From assembly GCA_028551475.1 (NCBI GenBank), contig CM052360.1:16418501-16482500 (forward strand): a stretch of DNA of 64,000 bases. The letters run 5' to 3'. The notes beneath the pieces are model-generated. The model ran no database searches. It saw only the letters and a program-made list of their open reading frames with translations, and had not been told where the DNA came from. This stretch comes from Casuarina equisetifolia (Eukaryota > Streptophyta > Magnoliopsida > Fagales > Casuarinaceae). The first letter of the stretch is position 1. Each line of letters begins with the position of its first letter. Below, piece after piece: positions 48,640 through 60,756 of this stretch. The translations under genes and the position numbers were made by a program.

Positions 48640-49390
48640 TATACTCCTTTTAACAAGGTCATTAAAGCTAAATATAGATGGGTCAAGTGTTAATAGTGCA
48701 GGTGTAAGGGGAGGAGTAGTTTGTGATTCAAATGGTAATGTACACATTGCATACGTGGTTTATTTTAGTACTAGTGCTATGGAAGAGCTTTTTGCATTAG
48801 TAGAAGGTTTAATGTCTTGTCAACAATATGGAATATTTTTGTTAAAGTTCAAAGCTGATTCTTAATATTTTATTCAATGTTTCAAAAGGGAATGTTGTAT
48901 CCCGTAGAAGTTAGCATACGTTGGTTCATAAATGCACTAGTTATATTCAACCAAATGTTTGGATTTCACACATTAATCAAGAAGAAAATTGTCTTGCTGA
49001 TGGCTTGGCAAATTCAAGGCATTCTATTTTAGGGCTACAAGTATTTTCTACTCTTGGGTCATTACCAAGCAAATGTAGGAAAATTTCATGGGAAGATCAA
49101 TTAAGTCTAGAGCACAATAGGCCTTCTTGAAAATTTCTTTACTAGTGTCCTTTGTTCTTTTAGTAAAATTTTATTTATAATGTTTGTGTTTTAACAAGGA
49201 TTATGCATTTGTGTTAGTTTCTAAAGCTTTTTGTTTTTGAAATATCTTGCACCCATCTCTTGGATTTGTGTTTTTAGGGATTAGGTTCTATGCCCTACCT
49301 ATATATCTTTTTAAAAGGTGCAGGTTGTTGGTCTACTTATGTTATCAATACAAATTATTAGGGTACTACCCTTTTAAAAAAAAAAAGTAT
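48640..49390 (+). pseudogene. LINE 3' end with RNase H-like domain (unit 2)
   Basis: A frame at 48614-48865 encodes LTRSLKLNIDGSS...GGVVCDSNGNVHIAY...ELFALVEGLMSCQQYG, the RVT_3 RNase H fold typical of plant LINEs. After a frameshift, 48921-49130 gives the C-terminal CLADGLANSRHSILGLQVF. The 3' end reaches an A-run at about 49376-49387. No reverse-transcriptase domain is left upstream, so this is a 5'-truncated, dead copy. Confidence 0.8.
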
Positions 49391-50187
49391 CATAGGCCTA
49401 TTTATAATATAACTAAAAATAAAACAATATAGAATAACAATATGCTATTTGTACAATACGCACTACCCAAAAATACAAGGATTCTACACTATATGAAACG
49501 AATCATAAGGCAATAACCAATATTTACAAGGTATCTCCAACCATAACCACATACACCCAGCAAAAGTTTTTATAGGCTTGTCGGGACACTTGTCACAAAC
49601 ACCTATCAAGCCCCAATACTCTTTCCCCGTTCTCTAGATAGAAGTCTAAGCAACCTATTATGATAGAAATTGTCAAAACCTTCAAACGTTTCAAATATTA
49701 TCGTTAGCCCAAAAGTTGTACGTAAAAGTTAGAACGCATGTCTTATTCCTTAACAACCACACAATCAACAACAGTACCCCGAAGACTTATTAAGAAATTT
49801 AGCACAGTTGCCACAACTGGCACGCTTCTTGTCAAGCCCGATCAACTTCTGCAACGTGTAATTAGGTACAACTTTAGCCTGAATACCTTTTATGGGAGTA
49901 GTTTCGATACTCCGAGCTAAAAAAAGAGACAAAATTGGTATATGAATTCCCTAAGCCTGGAACGATAGATGCAAGGAGTGATCTTTATTCCAAAAACTTC
50001 GTATTATGTGTCACCATCCTGATTCAAAATCTGCTTTTTAACAAGTGAATTTTTTTTCCCAAAAGAACATAGACAGTACCTTGACAAATTTTATTAATAC
50101 CAATACAATTAGACATAATAATCATACATTGGAGAAGTATAAATGATAAGATATAATTCTAACCCTAACAAGGGATATTCTCCGGCT
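49391..50187. other. 3' flank of CYP72A copy 2
   Basis: No gene. Minus-strand AATAAA (plus TTTATT at 50090-50095) lies about 95 nt after the P450 stop and is the likely poly(A) signal. The segment that holds it is missing from unit 1. Confidence 0.55.
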
Positions 50188-53100
50188 CTACAACTTACGT
50201 AGAATGATGTGAGCTCCATGTTGTGGTTGAAGAGTTATAACCTGGGCAGGGGCATGAGCATATGATGGGGAAACCTCCAAAGAGAAGCGCTGTAGAATCA
50301 TTGCCAGTGTAATTTTAGCTTCCGTAAGGGCAAAGCTTTGTCCAATGCATATCCGAGGGCCCCATCCAAAGGGGAAGAATGAAACTTGACCCTTTGTTGC
50401 CTTGGAAACTCCTTCCGAAAACCTCTCTGGTTTGAACTCCAGTGCGTCTTCACCCCAAAGTTCACGATCGTGATGGACGAGAATTATGGGCAAGGAGACC
50501 TCAACTCCGGCTGGTAAAGTCAAATTTCCGACTTTAGTTTCCTCGTGGACTTTTCGTGTAAGAAATACTGCAGGTGGGTATAGTCTTAGAACCTCGTACA
50601 CGATCATGGTCACCTGTGGCATCGAACGATGAGATCCAATCGAGAGAATCTATTTCAAAATAAATATGTTAGACCATAAAGGCTTACAATTTTGAGGCGA
50701 TTTAGCCCATCAAAATCAGGGTTGCCCTTGCCAAAGACTTGCAAGACCTCTTCCCTTGCACGTGATTGCCAATTTGGATGCCTACTCAGTAAAACCAATG
50801 TCCAAACAAGCAAAACAGAGCTGGTCTCTTGGCCCGCAAAATAAAACAGCTTGCACTCCTCAATCACTTCTTTTAGACTCATTCCAACATTTTTGTTGTC
50901 CCCATTTTCTTGAATTTCTTTGAAGTTGGATTCAATAAGTATGCCCAACAAGTCATCGTTCCTGGTTTCACCTGCCTTTATTGCCCTCTCTCTTTTGCTG
51001 ATGATGCCTTTAAGTGAAGCTTGTATTTCCCTGTCAATTTTTTTCATCCTCTTGTTCATCTTAGTTGGTAGAAACCTATTCATTGAAATAGGACAACAAT
51101 GTGCATTTAGTTTTGATTTGTGGATAGAAAGATTAATTCTCGTAAATGTTTAAGAAGTTGAAATGCTTTAGTTTACCTCCACCCTGGGATGTAAACAGAT
51201 TGTAGGGCTTTAATAGCAAGCTCTGCTAGCTCTCTCTGAAGTTCGAAAATCTTTCTTCCTTCTTCATAACTACTCCCGAATGATGTCCGAGAAATCATAT
51301 CACTTGACAAATTTTGGAGATAACCCCATACATCTATGTCAAGGGACCCCTCCTCAGAGACCCAAGTTTCCCATTTGCCAAGCATTTCGCTGCAACTCTG
51401 TTGAAATGCTGGTAACATATTCTACAGCAGAAAAGGATAAATGCATAGCAAAGGAAATATGTAAGCAGGTAACACAAGAAGCATGAAACAGAGGATATAT
51501 CACTTGCACAAATATTTCAAGAAGGAAGAGACAAACCTTCAGCTTCTCTAGATGGAAGGCTGGGTTGAGAAGCCTTCTGTGCTTAGCCCATTTTTCAGCT
51601 TCATACGACGCGATTCCTGTTCCCAGTAATCTGGAAAGAGGATTTCCACCTACCTTCCGGAAGTCATTGATCTTGGACAAGATATCTTTTAATTGGTCAG
51701 GGCTCGAAATGTTCACCCTGGGTGTTGGGCCATACCACATGAAAGAATTTTTACCTGCATGTTCAACGTGGGTGCCTAACTCAAAGCTTTTCTTACTCCT
51801 AATTCATGGCTACAGAATTACAAGATCAATGTCGATTAACTCGATTAGTTATGCAAAGCGATAGAAGGATTGCGTGAACAGAGCCATCACTTAAGCATGA
51901 GGATGGCGTTTGCTTGATAATTGTTTGAAGAAACAATGGTTGGGGAATAGTAGATTGGACGGATGGCATCGAAATAGAAATTGTTCGCCTATTCAATCAT
52001 TTTGTTCTTGCTTTAATCAAATAATTCGTTAACATTATTAATTATAACAACCTTTTTTAAGACAAGCAATTTTGGGTTATTTGCAAGCAATTTTGCGGCC
52101 CCCTCCCCGAGTTCACTAGCCTACTATTTTTCCTGTACATACATATATCTGGTACCAGAACACCAAATCTTTGTCTACTAACATTATGCGGACTAAAATT
52201 CGTTAAAAACCAATCTATTGAATTCAACTCTATCTCCTAATTTTTGTGTGTTGTATTTTACGGTAACTAGACATTACTAATCATACAAGCTTCCATAAAG
52301 ATATCAATATATTTCCGAAACAAACTAAACAGCAAAAAATAGTTTTACGATACTTTGAAGTTTTTGATCAAACATCAGAAAATTAGTAATTTTCCAAGAA
52401 AATTATGTTTAGTGAAAGGGTGGAGGGTGATCTCAGAAAGGTGGATTGAAAATCGGGCGCCTAACTTTAATAATCAAAACAACTAGCTAAAACATAATTG
52501 TCTTCTTTGGGTTGAGAGCTTTGTAAGAATTCAAGTAAAATAAACAACACTAACCCACCAAATCTTTGTTTTTCCTCTGTACTATTTATATTTTTACTAT
52601 GTTTTGTGCTTTTCCTGTCCGACTCATTAAAAAAAAATTAAAAAAAAAAACATTTTGAAATCCATGTTAGTAAGTTCCCTTGTGTTAAACTCCACCGTAG
52701 GAAGTACCCTTGTGGTGAAATCCATTCCAGGCAGCACATGTTGAGGTGACTGACGGAAAGGGAAATTGGCATGCTGCTGTTCACGGCCGTACATGGTGGT
52801 GCCCAGCTTTAATTTCCAAAGCCCAGACAAATTAGAAGCCAGCACGCAAATTAAAGAGCTGACTGAATGGGCACGTTATTCGTGACCAAGCTCATATTTT
52901 ACGTGGGTTGGTAAATAAAGAGAAGGGGGTGTTCCGATTTGAAACTGAAACCTTCGATGAGCTTTTAAGCTTTCTAGGAATTAGATAGACTGCAAATTAC
53001 AAGGGTACTGGATGGACATACCATAAGTTTTGATATTTTGATGGAAGAAGGGGATGACCCGCGGCGCAATGTCGTTGGTGAAGTTGATGGGTTTACTCTT

Positions 53101-53298
53101 TGCTTGATATGCCATCCTGGCCAACTCCTTGACGTCTCCAAACAAAAACCTGTAGGAGTTGCCTCTAAGACCTTGCTCTCTCAGTAACCTTTCCAGCTTC
53201 TTCGGCCTCAGCCACACCCATCTCACTACTCTCCATGCTGATCTTAGCACCCAAATGAGAAAGATGGAAAGCAAAATCCTCGGCAATGAGATTTCCAT
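50188..53298 (-). CDS. Cytochrome P450, CYP72A family, copy 2 (5 exons, 517 aa)
   Basis: Exons on the minus strand: 53022-53298 (277 bp), 51537-51754 (218), 51177-51421 (245), 50688-51075 (388), 50188-50613 (426, with stop). All introns are GT-AG. The protein has the N-terminal anchor ([18 protein letters not shown]), I-helix [10 protein letters not shown] with the canonical AGxET proton-delivery motif, K-helix [13 protein letters not shown] and the haem loop [11 protein letters not shown]. It would work at the ER with P450 reductase, as other CYP72A enzymes do; the substrate is unknown. Of the two copies this is the more conservative one: consensus motifs, a good TATA box at 53498-53505, and a poly(A) signal. 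An open frame runs on upstream of the ATG to 53595, but it crosses the TATA box and offers no other ATG below it, so 53298 is the start. Confidence 0.95.
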
Positions 53299-53497
53299 GT
53301 TCTGTTGTGTGACAGAAAGAAAGCTAGGACTGCGTTTTGAGGAGGAGGAGGAGGACACGTTCGTCAACAGGTAAAGACAAGAAGGGAGTGATAAGACAAA
53401 ATCGATGTCTGAGCCAGTGGTTTGACGCGATTGATTCACATACCTGATCAGGAAATGCGAAGGACAACTCCTTTCTACCCTCAAGGGACCGACACAG

Positions 53498-53505
53498 TTT
53501 TTATA
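53498..53505 (-). promoter_or_regulatory. TATA box of CYP72A copy 2
   Basis: TATAAAAA on the minus strand, 200 bp upstream of the ATG at 53298. Confidence 0.6.
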
Positions 53506-55130
53506 GATCAATAGCAGGTCTCTGGATGTGCCATCTATTAAAAGGTTCAACGTCCGATTGGTGCCACCTTCAACGTGCGATTGCTTGCCGATCAAGCTTC
53601 GTCAAATCTTATCACGCTCATCTTCAATATTGGACAAGATGTTGTGCATCAGCAATGACGTTCTAGGGGCTGGTCTTGGACTATTCTTTTTGTGTGTGTG
53701 AACACGTGATAAGAATTTGTTCTTTCCAGTGACTATATCGACGAAAGGAGTAACGATAAGTACAAACAATACATCCAATTTTTATGCCACATTCGAAAAT
53801 TTAGATTTTTTGATCGTGTAAATCAACATCAATAAGGCTTTAAACGACAAGCATCTTTTGTTCTCTTTCATAATCCTAGCCATACGCTTTTAGATGTAAT
53901 TCATATTTGCATCTCGTAGGTGCCTAACAATTGCTCACCAATTATGTTATTCATCTCATTTTATATGAAGGCCGCTGAATTTTGAAAATATTATTTCATA
54001 ATATGTTTTCAACTGTAAACTTGAAAAATATTTTCAAAGGTCATATTGAAAATTTTGTTTTGGACTTACCAACACAGTTGTTTGTCTTAGGAAAAATAAA
54101 AATTACTCATGCAATAAATATTTAGAAAAAAATCCTAGCTATTTTTTAATCAGAATTATATGACTATTTCTATTCGTGGAATACACGTGTTTCGCTTTTC
54201 GCAAGGAAGCTCCCTGGATTGCGTAAGCACATGCGTATACGAGCAGAGTTTGTACTACCACTTTATTTAAGCCTTTTATGTTGGGTAACCACATTTTCAA
54301 CTATTTTTGCCGTGGAAATCTTGTCTATCACGCTGGGATAATTGGACTTACCGTCGTATAAGATAAGGTAAAGTCAATCTAAAGAATATTTTTTTATATT
54401 TAAATCTTGTTATAAAAATTTTAACTTTCGTTCTACCTACTCTTTTTTTTTTTTAATTTAGTGATGAGAAAGTTCTATCTTGAATTACTTTTCTATGATT
54501 ACGTTATGCCCTAGACGACTCCTAGACCATTTAACTTTATTAGAAAACTTGGGATTGACTAATTTTTTCTTTTATCTTCTATATACAACTTTATCAATAC
54601 AAATTTAGTATCTCTAAAGAATGAATCTAATCTTTCTAATCAAAATGCTAACTTTCTATAGAAGAAATTAAAATCTAGGCAAACAAGTTAAAGTTTTCAT
54701 TCAATAGCTTCTAGAAGAATTTCCCTTTTTAGTGTTCATTAGACATATTAAGAAGCCTTAAATTGCAAAAAGAAATTGGGAAGCAAACTTTCTACAAAAT
54801 TTTTATTTTGTCTCTCCACCTATTTCAACTCATTTATCATGTTTTAGTGAAGAACAAATATTATAGTTTAGTTTAAAGAAATTCAAATTCATAAGCATAA
54901 AAAAATAATCAAAATCTTAATTGAGAAGTAGTTGCATAATTGTAATGAGACTAAAAGCAACTAGTTGCAATCAAGGTCTTAATTTTTGCATTCCATTGAC
55001 GTGAAATTTGCTTCAATTCATAAAGTGACTTCTTTAATCAACAAACAAGTCTTTCTCCCTTATGACAAAGTCCTAGCAAAACCTCTATATGTATTTCTTC
55101 TCAAATATCACCATGTGAAATGCATTCTAC
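53506..55130. other. Upstream flank of CYP72A copy 2
   Basis: Non-coding. Collinear with unit 1 except for about 54172-54445, which is unit-2 specific and less AT-rich (contains CACGTG, GGAAGCTCCCTGG and similar). Confidence 0.5.
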
Positions 55131-55134
55131 ACTT

Positions 55135-57140
55135 TCATTGTTCATCTTCAATTTGAAAGATGTCTTGCCTCTTGGGAAGGAGAACCCTTTGGTGGACAAC
55201 CACAATGGATGTTAGAAGAGCTATCGAAAGGTTCGATGGACATAACAAACGAAAAACTAGTGAACAAAGGACATACATAAGAAGCGTAATCTCATTAGAA
55301 CATATATACAACATTCCAATACAACATTGACCACCATGGTTTCTCATCATGCCCTCTCTCTTTGAAGTGCTATTGAACTTTCTTCCCTTACAAGAGTTTC
55401 CCATCTTGGATAACAAACTCCCATACAAATGTCTACCTAGTTATATGTAGAAAACCCCTCCATATAATTAATGCATTCAACATCCTCCCTCAACCACCTT
55501 AAGCTACCCCATTAACATAGGGAGTCTCAATTCTTATTTTCCACTTAAAGGAGGGATACTCTTTTCTTTTCTTTCCTTTCCTTAAGGCTAGTTTCTGACC
55601 TAGCCGATTCCAACCTAAGCTCTTGGTGTCTTCAATGGAGTATTTAAACTCCAACACTCCTTCAATGGCCCTTTTGTCCATGTGGCTATTCTTGTTGTGA
55701 AACTCTTCTTATTTGTCACTTATTCCATGTGGCTATTCTTTATGAGTCCACAACTATTCCTTAAGCTCACTGTCACCATTCTAGTCTATTTAACCAACGA
55801 TCCACTTCAATTTGTATGATTGCCTTCCAATGACTACCTACCATGCTGACATCAACTGTTGTGTACTTTGTTCCATGCAAATGCTCCTCTCAAGGAGTGT
55901 GAGCCTCCTAGCATGTGACTCTTAGGTCCTACATGCACTATTTTGACACATGTCCACTTCTCCCATGAACAAGGTTAGCTTTGCCTCAATGCCTTTTAGT
56001 CCCCTTATGATCCTCATGTGTGCTTGGCATGCCTATTAACCTTGGCCATGTCATGAGCTATAGTGTACCTACTCATCTCATGTGCCTTTCACACTCAACT
56101 TTTCACATGTCACCTTGAACTTCTTCTCTCCAAGATCAGCAATTACTTTTTGGATAGTAATGCTAGCAAAACATGTCAGATGTTATACTAAAGGTAGGGC
56201 AATGACTAAGCAAAAATCAATCATTTTTTCCATTAATGAGAACATCTTGTAATAATCAAATTTCTCAAACTAACTAAATCCTTTGCCTACCAAATAGGTC
56301 TTGTACTATTTGATATTGTTTGCCTTATACTTGATTTTATAAATCCTTGCGCACCTAATAGCCTTACAGCCTTATGGAAGTTGAACTAGATCCTATGTTT
56401 GACTAGCTATAAGAGCCTCTAATTCCTTTGCCAATGTCATGACCCATGGAGTGTCCATAAGTGCTTGACAATATGTAATGGACCTCTGCATGGATTAAAT
56501 GGAGGCAAAGAAGTAGTGATAATGGGGTTCAAAACAATCAAAGGAAATAGACTAAGAAATCGGATCATGTTAATAATAAAAGCTAATGGTAAAGTAAAGC
56601 AAATGTAATCTATGCTTTAAATAAAAGGTCTCATAGACCATTAGATAGGATTAAGGGATGAATCTAACACAAACTTAAAAGGGTGGTGTAGGCATACGGC
56701 ATTGGCCTCTCTAGGGTGAAGATGGAGGTGAAGGATCTAACGAAGACTATGTTTATGGCTTTTATGGTACCTTTTGGGAGTGCATGAATAAGCTCATCAA
56801 TTGGGACATGAATGGAGTTGGATGTGAGTTGATCTAAAGTGCAAAGAAATGATGTTAGTGAGAAAGAAAACTTATAGAATACAACATTATGACCAATAAA
56901 AATTTTTTCACTTGTGGTATCAAACAATTGGTAACCTTTTTAAAATGAAAGATAATCTAAAAAGACCTATGGAGTGTATTAAAAGAACAACTCTAATGTA
57001 AAATTAGGCCACCAACCAAGGGTTTTTTTTTCTTTATATGTGGTTGTTGTAAACCTAAAGGGGACCTTTTCTTTCCTTATAGCAACCATAGTTTTAGCCA
57101 TATAATCAAAGAGCTTTCCTTCCAAACTACATGGTATCAT
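55135..57140 (-). mobile_element. Degenerate Copia element, minus strand: integrase end and RT start (unit 2)
   Basis: The frame at 56664-56927 contains KIFIGHNVVFYKFSFSL, the 'SRHVVFDExxFPF' region after the integrase. Further along the minus strand (56460-56250) frames with stops resemble the start of Copia reverse transcriptase: W..A..KEL...., VRLLGA, a KDL segment. Frames at 55135-55428 and 55499-55681 have no recognised homology. No LTRs could be delimited. Confidence 0.65.
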
Positions 57141-57223
57141 GAGCCAACAATCTTGTTGGGTATATCTTCATTAACCTTAACTTCTAGTATAATAGAATAA
57201 GATGGACTTAGTGATTGTTTTTT

Positions 57224-57350
57224 CTTTTGAACCAATTTGATAGCCTTAATGACTACATTTTTCTTTTGAACTAATTCAATGGCCTCAACAAATATTTTTC
57301 TTTTGAACTCATTCAATGGCCTCAATGACTATTTTTCTCTTTTGAATTGA
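57224..57350. repeat. 38-bp minisatellite, about 4 copies (unit 2)
   Basis: Starts at 57224, 57263, 57300 and about 57339, with the CTTTTGAACTMATTCAATGG motif. On the minus strand it is open for 62 codons (57137-57325) as an imperfect 13-residue repeat. Confidence 0.8.
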
Positions 57351-57404
57351 TTACAACTTATTTTCTTTTCAACTATTAGAAAAAGCAGTTCCACAAAATC
57401 TATT

Positions 57405-57690
57405 GAATGTAATGACATAAAAATACAATAAGACTTCCAATTTATAAGTAGGTTGAAGCTTCTATACTAGAAATCAAATTAAAACTAGGAAACCAAATAA
57501 AACCAAGCATCTAATCCTAGTTTTAATTTGATTTCCTAGTTTAGATGCTTTGGCTTACTTATAAATTGGAGGCCCTTTGTACATTTGTGTTTCTAAATTA
57601 AATAGTAAACCAAAGTTTAGATGCTTTAGCCTACTTATAAATTGGAAGCCCTATTGTACATTTATGTTAGTAAATTAAATAGTCAACCTA
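57405..57690. repeat. Inverted repeat / foldback element (unit 2)
   Basis: Same hairpin as 28192-28480: the AATTTATAAGTAGG...CTAG arm is answered by CTAGTTTAGATGCTTT...TTATAAATTGG. The right arm is present twice (about 57530-57600 and 57610-57670). Confidence 0.78.
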
Positions 57691-58332
57691 ATTACAAATT
57701 AATAAGAGTTGGTATGATTAAGAAAGTTTGGAATAATCTTAATTACAAGTCAATGAGGGTTAGTGTTATTCAAAGAGTTTTCTTTTTATTCTAGTAAGAG
57801 TAAACGTAATTTAGGAATTAATTCTTATCCTTGCCTATTGTGGTGATTGAAGGTGGAGAAATATTTCAAGCATAAGTAATAAGGGTTGATACGGATAAGT
57901 GATGATGATATGGGAATGCCACATAGTGATGATTTGGCATCTTGGCTAATAAGGTAGACGCTAGTTGGTGTTGTTCTAAATCTCCCCATAAGCTTATGGG
58001 TTGGTATGAACTATAAGCTTGTTTTAAATAGTCTTGAATAGTGTGGAGGAGAGACTTTTGGTGAGGATATCAAGAGTTGGGTGGTTAAGGGTAATGTCAC
58101 TTGTAGATCTTGTAGAAAGGCTTCAATCCAATTGATTTCAACAACAATATCAAAAGACTTCTAAATTTAGCTTCAATGCTTAAGCAAGCTACAATTTTCT
58201 ACCTTTTTAAGCTTTAAGAAATAATATTCAATCTAAGGAAAATGTAAAAACCATTAGTAAATCATCAATCATCTTGATCACCTATCCATCCTGTATTAGA
58301 GCATCCATTAAGGTTTTATAAGGCATCTTTTG

Positions 58333-58900
58333 TTATTTAAGTTTCATGATGTGATGTATCAACAAGAAAACAAAGAATGCATTTAACAAAGGTTTAATGG
58401 ATTCTAATAAGGCATGCATAAATTGGCATATTGTGTTTATGAAATAAGTGATATCATGCTTGGTAAGAATAAGATATAAAAGATGAATAACAATACTTTG
58501 ATAATGAGTAGGATCATAATATAGTTTACCGCCTATAATGGATGGTGGGTTTACTATTATACAAGGTGTTAACACAACATGAGCTTCACCCATTTTGGCA
58601 TAATGAATGATTTCATATGCATGTTATGCTTAGTGGAGTAGAAGCCTAGTTTTGGAAAATTAAGCTTCAATTATGAGGAAATAATGTAAACATCCTAAGT
58701 TTTTGATGTAAAATTAATTTTTAAGTTAGGAAATTATTTTTGATAAGTAAGCATTTAGGCTTCCTATGAAAAGTATGTCACCCACATAAATTAAGATGAA
58801 AGCATTGTATGTAGGTTTATAAAGAATGAGGAATCAACCTTTTAGATTGTGAAACCACTTTGTTGAAGAAGGTGAAAACATCTAAACTAGGAAAACAAAT
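58333..58900 (-). mobile_element. Copia RT/RNase H fragment, minus strand (unit 2)
   Basis: The 86-codon frame 58333-58593 reads KLYYDPTHYQSIV...LYLILTKHDITYFINTICQFMHA, the connection between reverse transcriptase and RNase H (usually YRSIVGALQYLTLTRPDI). Upstream on the same strand, near 58780, ILIYVGDILFIGS is the catalytic YVDD box with Asp changed to Gly, followed by an HYFLxIEA-like stretch. The enzyme is dead. Confidence 0.78.
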
Positions 58901-59322
58901 TCAAATCAACTCACCTTACAAATCAATGAAGGTTGATGTGATTAAAAGAGTTTTTTATTCTTATTGGATTAGAGGGAGCATGATTTGAAGAATTAACCCC
59001 TATCATTTTCTATTTTGGTGATTTAAGTCAAAGAATGATTTTTGGCATAATCAATATGGGTTGATATGGATAAGTGATGATTTTTGTCGAAAAAGGCCAA
59101 AACATCTAAATTAGGAAAACATATTCAAATCAACTTAATTACAAATCAATGAAGGTTCACATGATTGAGAAAGTTTTTTTTATTATTATTCTCATAGGAT
59201 TAGGAGCATGATTTGATGAATTAATTCCTATCATTTTCTAATATGGTGAATTAAGTCAAAGAATGATTTTTAGCATAATCAATAAGGGTTGATATGGATA
59301 AGTGATGATGACATGGGCTTGC
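58875..59322. repeat. 224-bp direct tandem repeat, two copies
   Basis: AAAACATCTAAAYTAGGAAA starts at 58875 and 59099. Each copy includes AATCAATGAAGGTT, a CATGATTTGA segment and GTTGATATGGATAAGTGATG. Unit 1 has one copy from about 29625. Confidence 0.85.
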
Positions 59323-59734
59323 AATGTGGTGATGATTTGGCATCGTTACTAATGTGACAAACATTAGTTGATTCTAATTTTAATGATGATAGTTGTTTAT
59401 CTGAAGATGGTCTTGGCAACTAGGTTTTCTTTTTTTCATTCATTCCAATTGGCTTTCTATTTCTTCTAATAATTATCACCCTTTTGCTCTCATTACCAAT
59501 TGATTTTATTTTTGACTAGTTTTATTTTCAATTGTTTCTAGCTGGTTTTTTATTCTTGCTAATGATTGTTTATCTTTATTCCTACTATTTTTTCAATAAG
59601 AATTATGTGCTAGTTTTGAATTAGGTCTTCACCATCAATTTAGTCAATTTGCATTAGGATTTTTTTAATTATCTTATCTAAGTCAATTACTTCATATTGC
59701 TGCCATTCATGCTTCTGCATGCAACAAGCTCCTT

Positions 59735-60016
59735 ATGAGCCTCTTCTTGGTAAACTTTTTCCCCTTCCCATATCCTTTTTTTTTTAATTTTCAAACTATT
59801 CCTCTATCAAGCCAACCATACACCCATGCTTGTTATTTTCAAACTTGTTACAAACTCAACGGTCCCCAATGTGAGCATTGCAAAATTCATGGACATAAGG
59901 AGAAAGATTGCTACATGTCAATGGATTTTTATCAGGACATAAGAATTATAAGGGAGTCCAATGCCAACTTAGCTACACCTACTTTTAATCATGTGTTTAA
60001 TAAGATTGACAATTAG
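59735..60016 (+). pseudogene. Copia gag fragment with CCHC zinc knuckle
   Basis: A 93-codon frame contains NGPQCEHCKIHGHKEKDCYM, a perfect C-x2-C-x4-H-x4-C nucleic-acid-binding knuckle followed by a hydrophilic tail. No capsid domain precedes it. It lies on the plus strand, opposite to the Copia pol pieces on both sides, so it comes from a different or inverted element. Confidence 0.7.
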
Positions 60017-60239
60017 CACTTCGTAAACTTCCTCAAGGCGAACTTCGCTAAGGAGGCATGTGCATATATGGTAGGTATTAATTGTTATTTCATAAAAAAT
60101 TATATACAAAGAAGACTTATTGTCATACACCATATATGTACGTTAGAGCTTCCTATAGAATCTACAAGAAATTCTAAAGAATGTAACTAAAACCCTTAAC
60201 AGTAAAGAAGAATGTGAACTAAGAAAGAAAAAAAGAAAG

Positions 60240-60568
60240 GAAAAATGTAATGTGAGAAAAAGATAAAGCCACAAGTGTTTGGTGCAATCATTTGTATTTT
60301 ACTTAGGCTATCAAGATTTTGATACAAGGCCTTATATAAGCCTAAACACATGATTACACCTAAAAAATTTACAAAATTATATATAAACTTTAAACCATTA
60401 TCAGTATTGCTTGTTGAAGCTCATTGAATGTTGATCAACACACCATGATGCCTATTATGCATATGGATAGTGTTAAAATGCCCTACTTTAAGGTCACACA
60501 TGTTGTGTGCTTGTTGTTAGGTGTTGTCAACACATTCACATTCAAGTTTAAGGCCAAGTGCTCTTACA
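60240..60568 (-). mobile_element. 3' LTR of the minus-strand Copia element
   Basis: On the minus strand the polypurine tract ATGGGGGAG (60569-60577) is followed by TGTAAGAGCACTTGG, the LTR start at 60568. The LTR has a promoter-like GGCTTATATAAGGCC near 60330. Its far end is uncertain. The 28-kb duplication breaks at 60546, 22 bp inside it. Confidence 0.78.
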
Positions 60569-60756
60569 CTCCCCCATAACCTTGGTATAGTCAAGCCAAG
60601 GTTAGACTATAGGAACAAAAAATATGTGTTGTGCAATGGTTTCATGAAAAAAAATCCACAATGTTTTGAAAGGAAGGGATGTGAGTAATGATCAAGGAGC
60701 CTTGAGCAACTTTTTCACACATGAAATGGTAGTTTATCTCAATATGCTTAGTCTAT

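Noticed and set aside
53299..53595. N-terminal extension of CYP72A copy 2 (open frame from 53595)
   Set aside because: It runs through the TATA box, contains no ATG between TATA and 53298, and copy 1 has no matching extension; CYP72A proteins begin at the membrane anchor.
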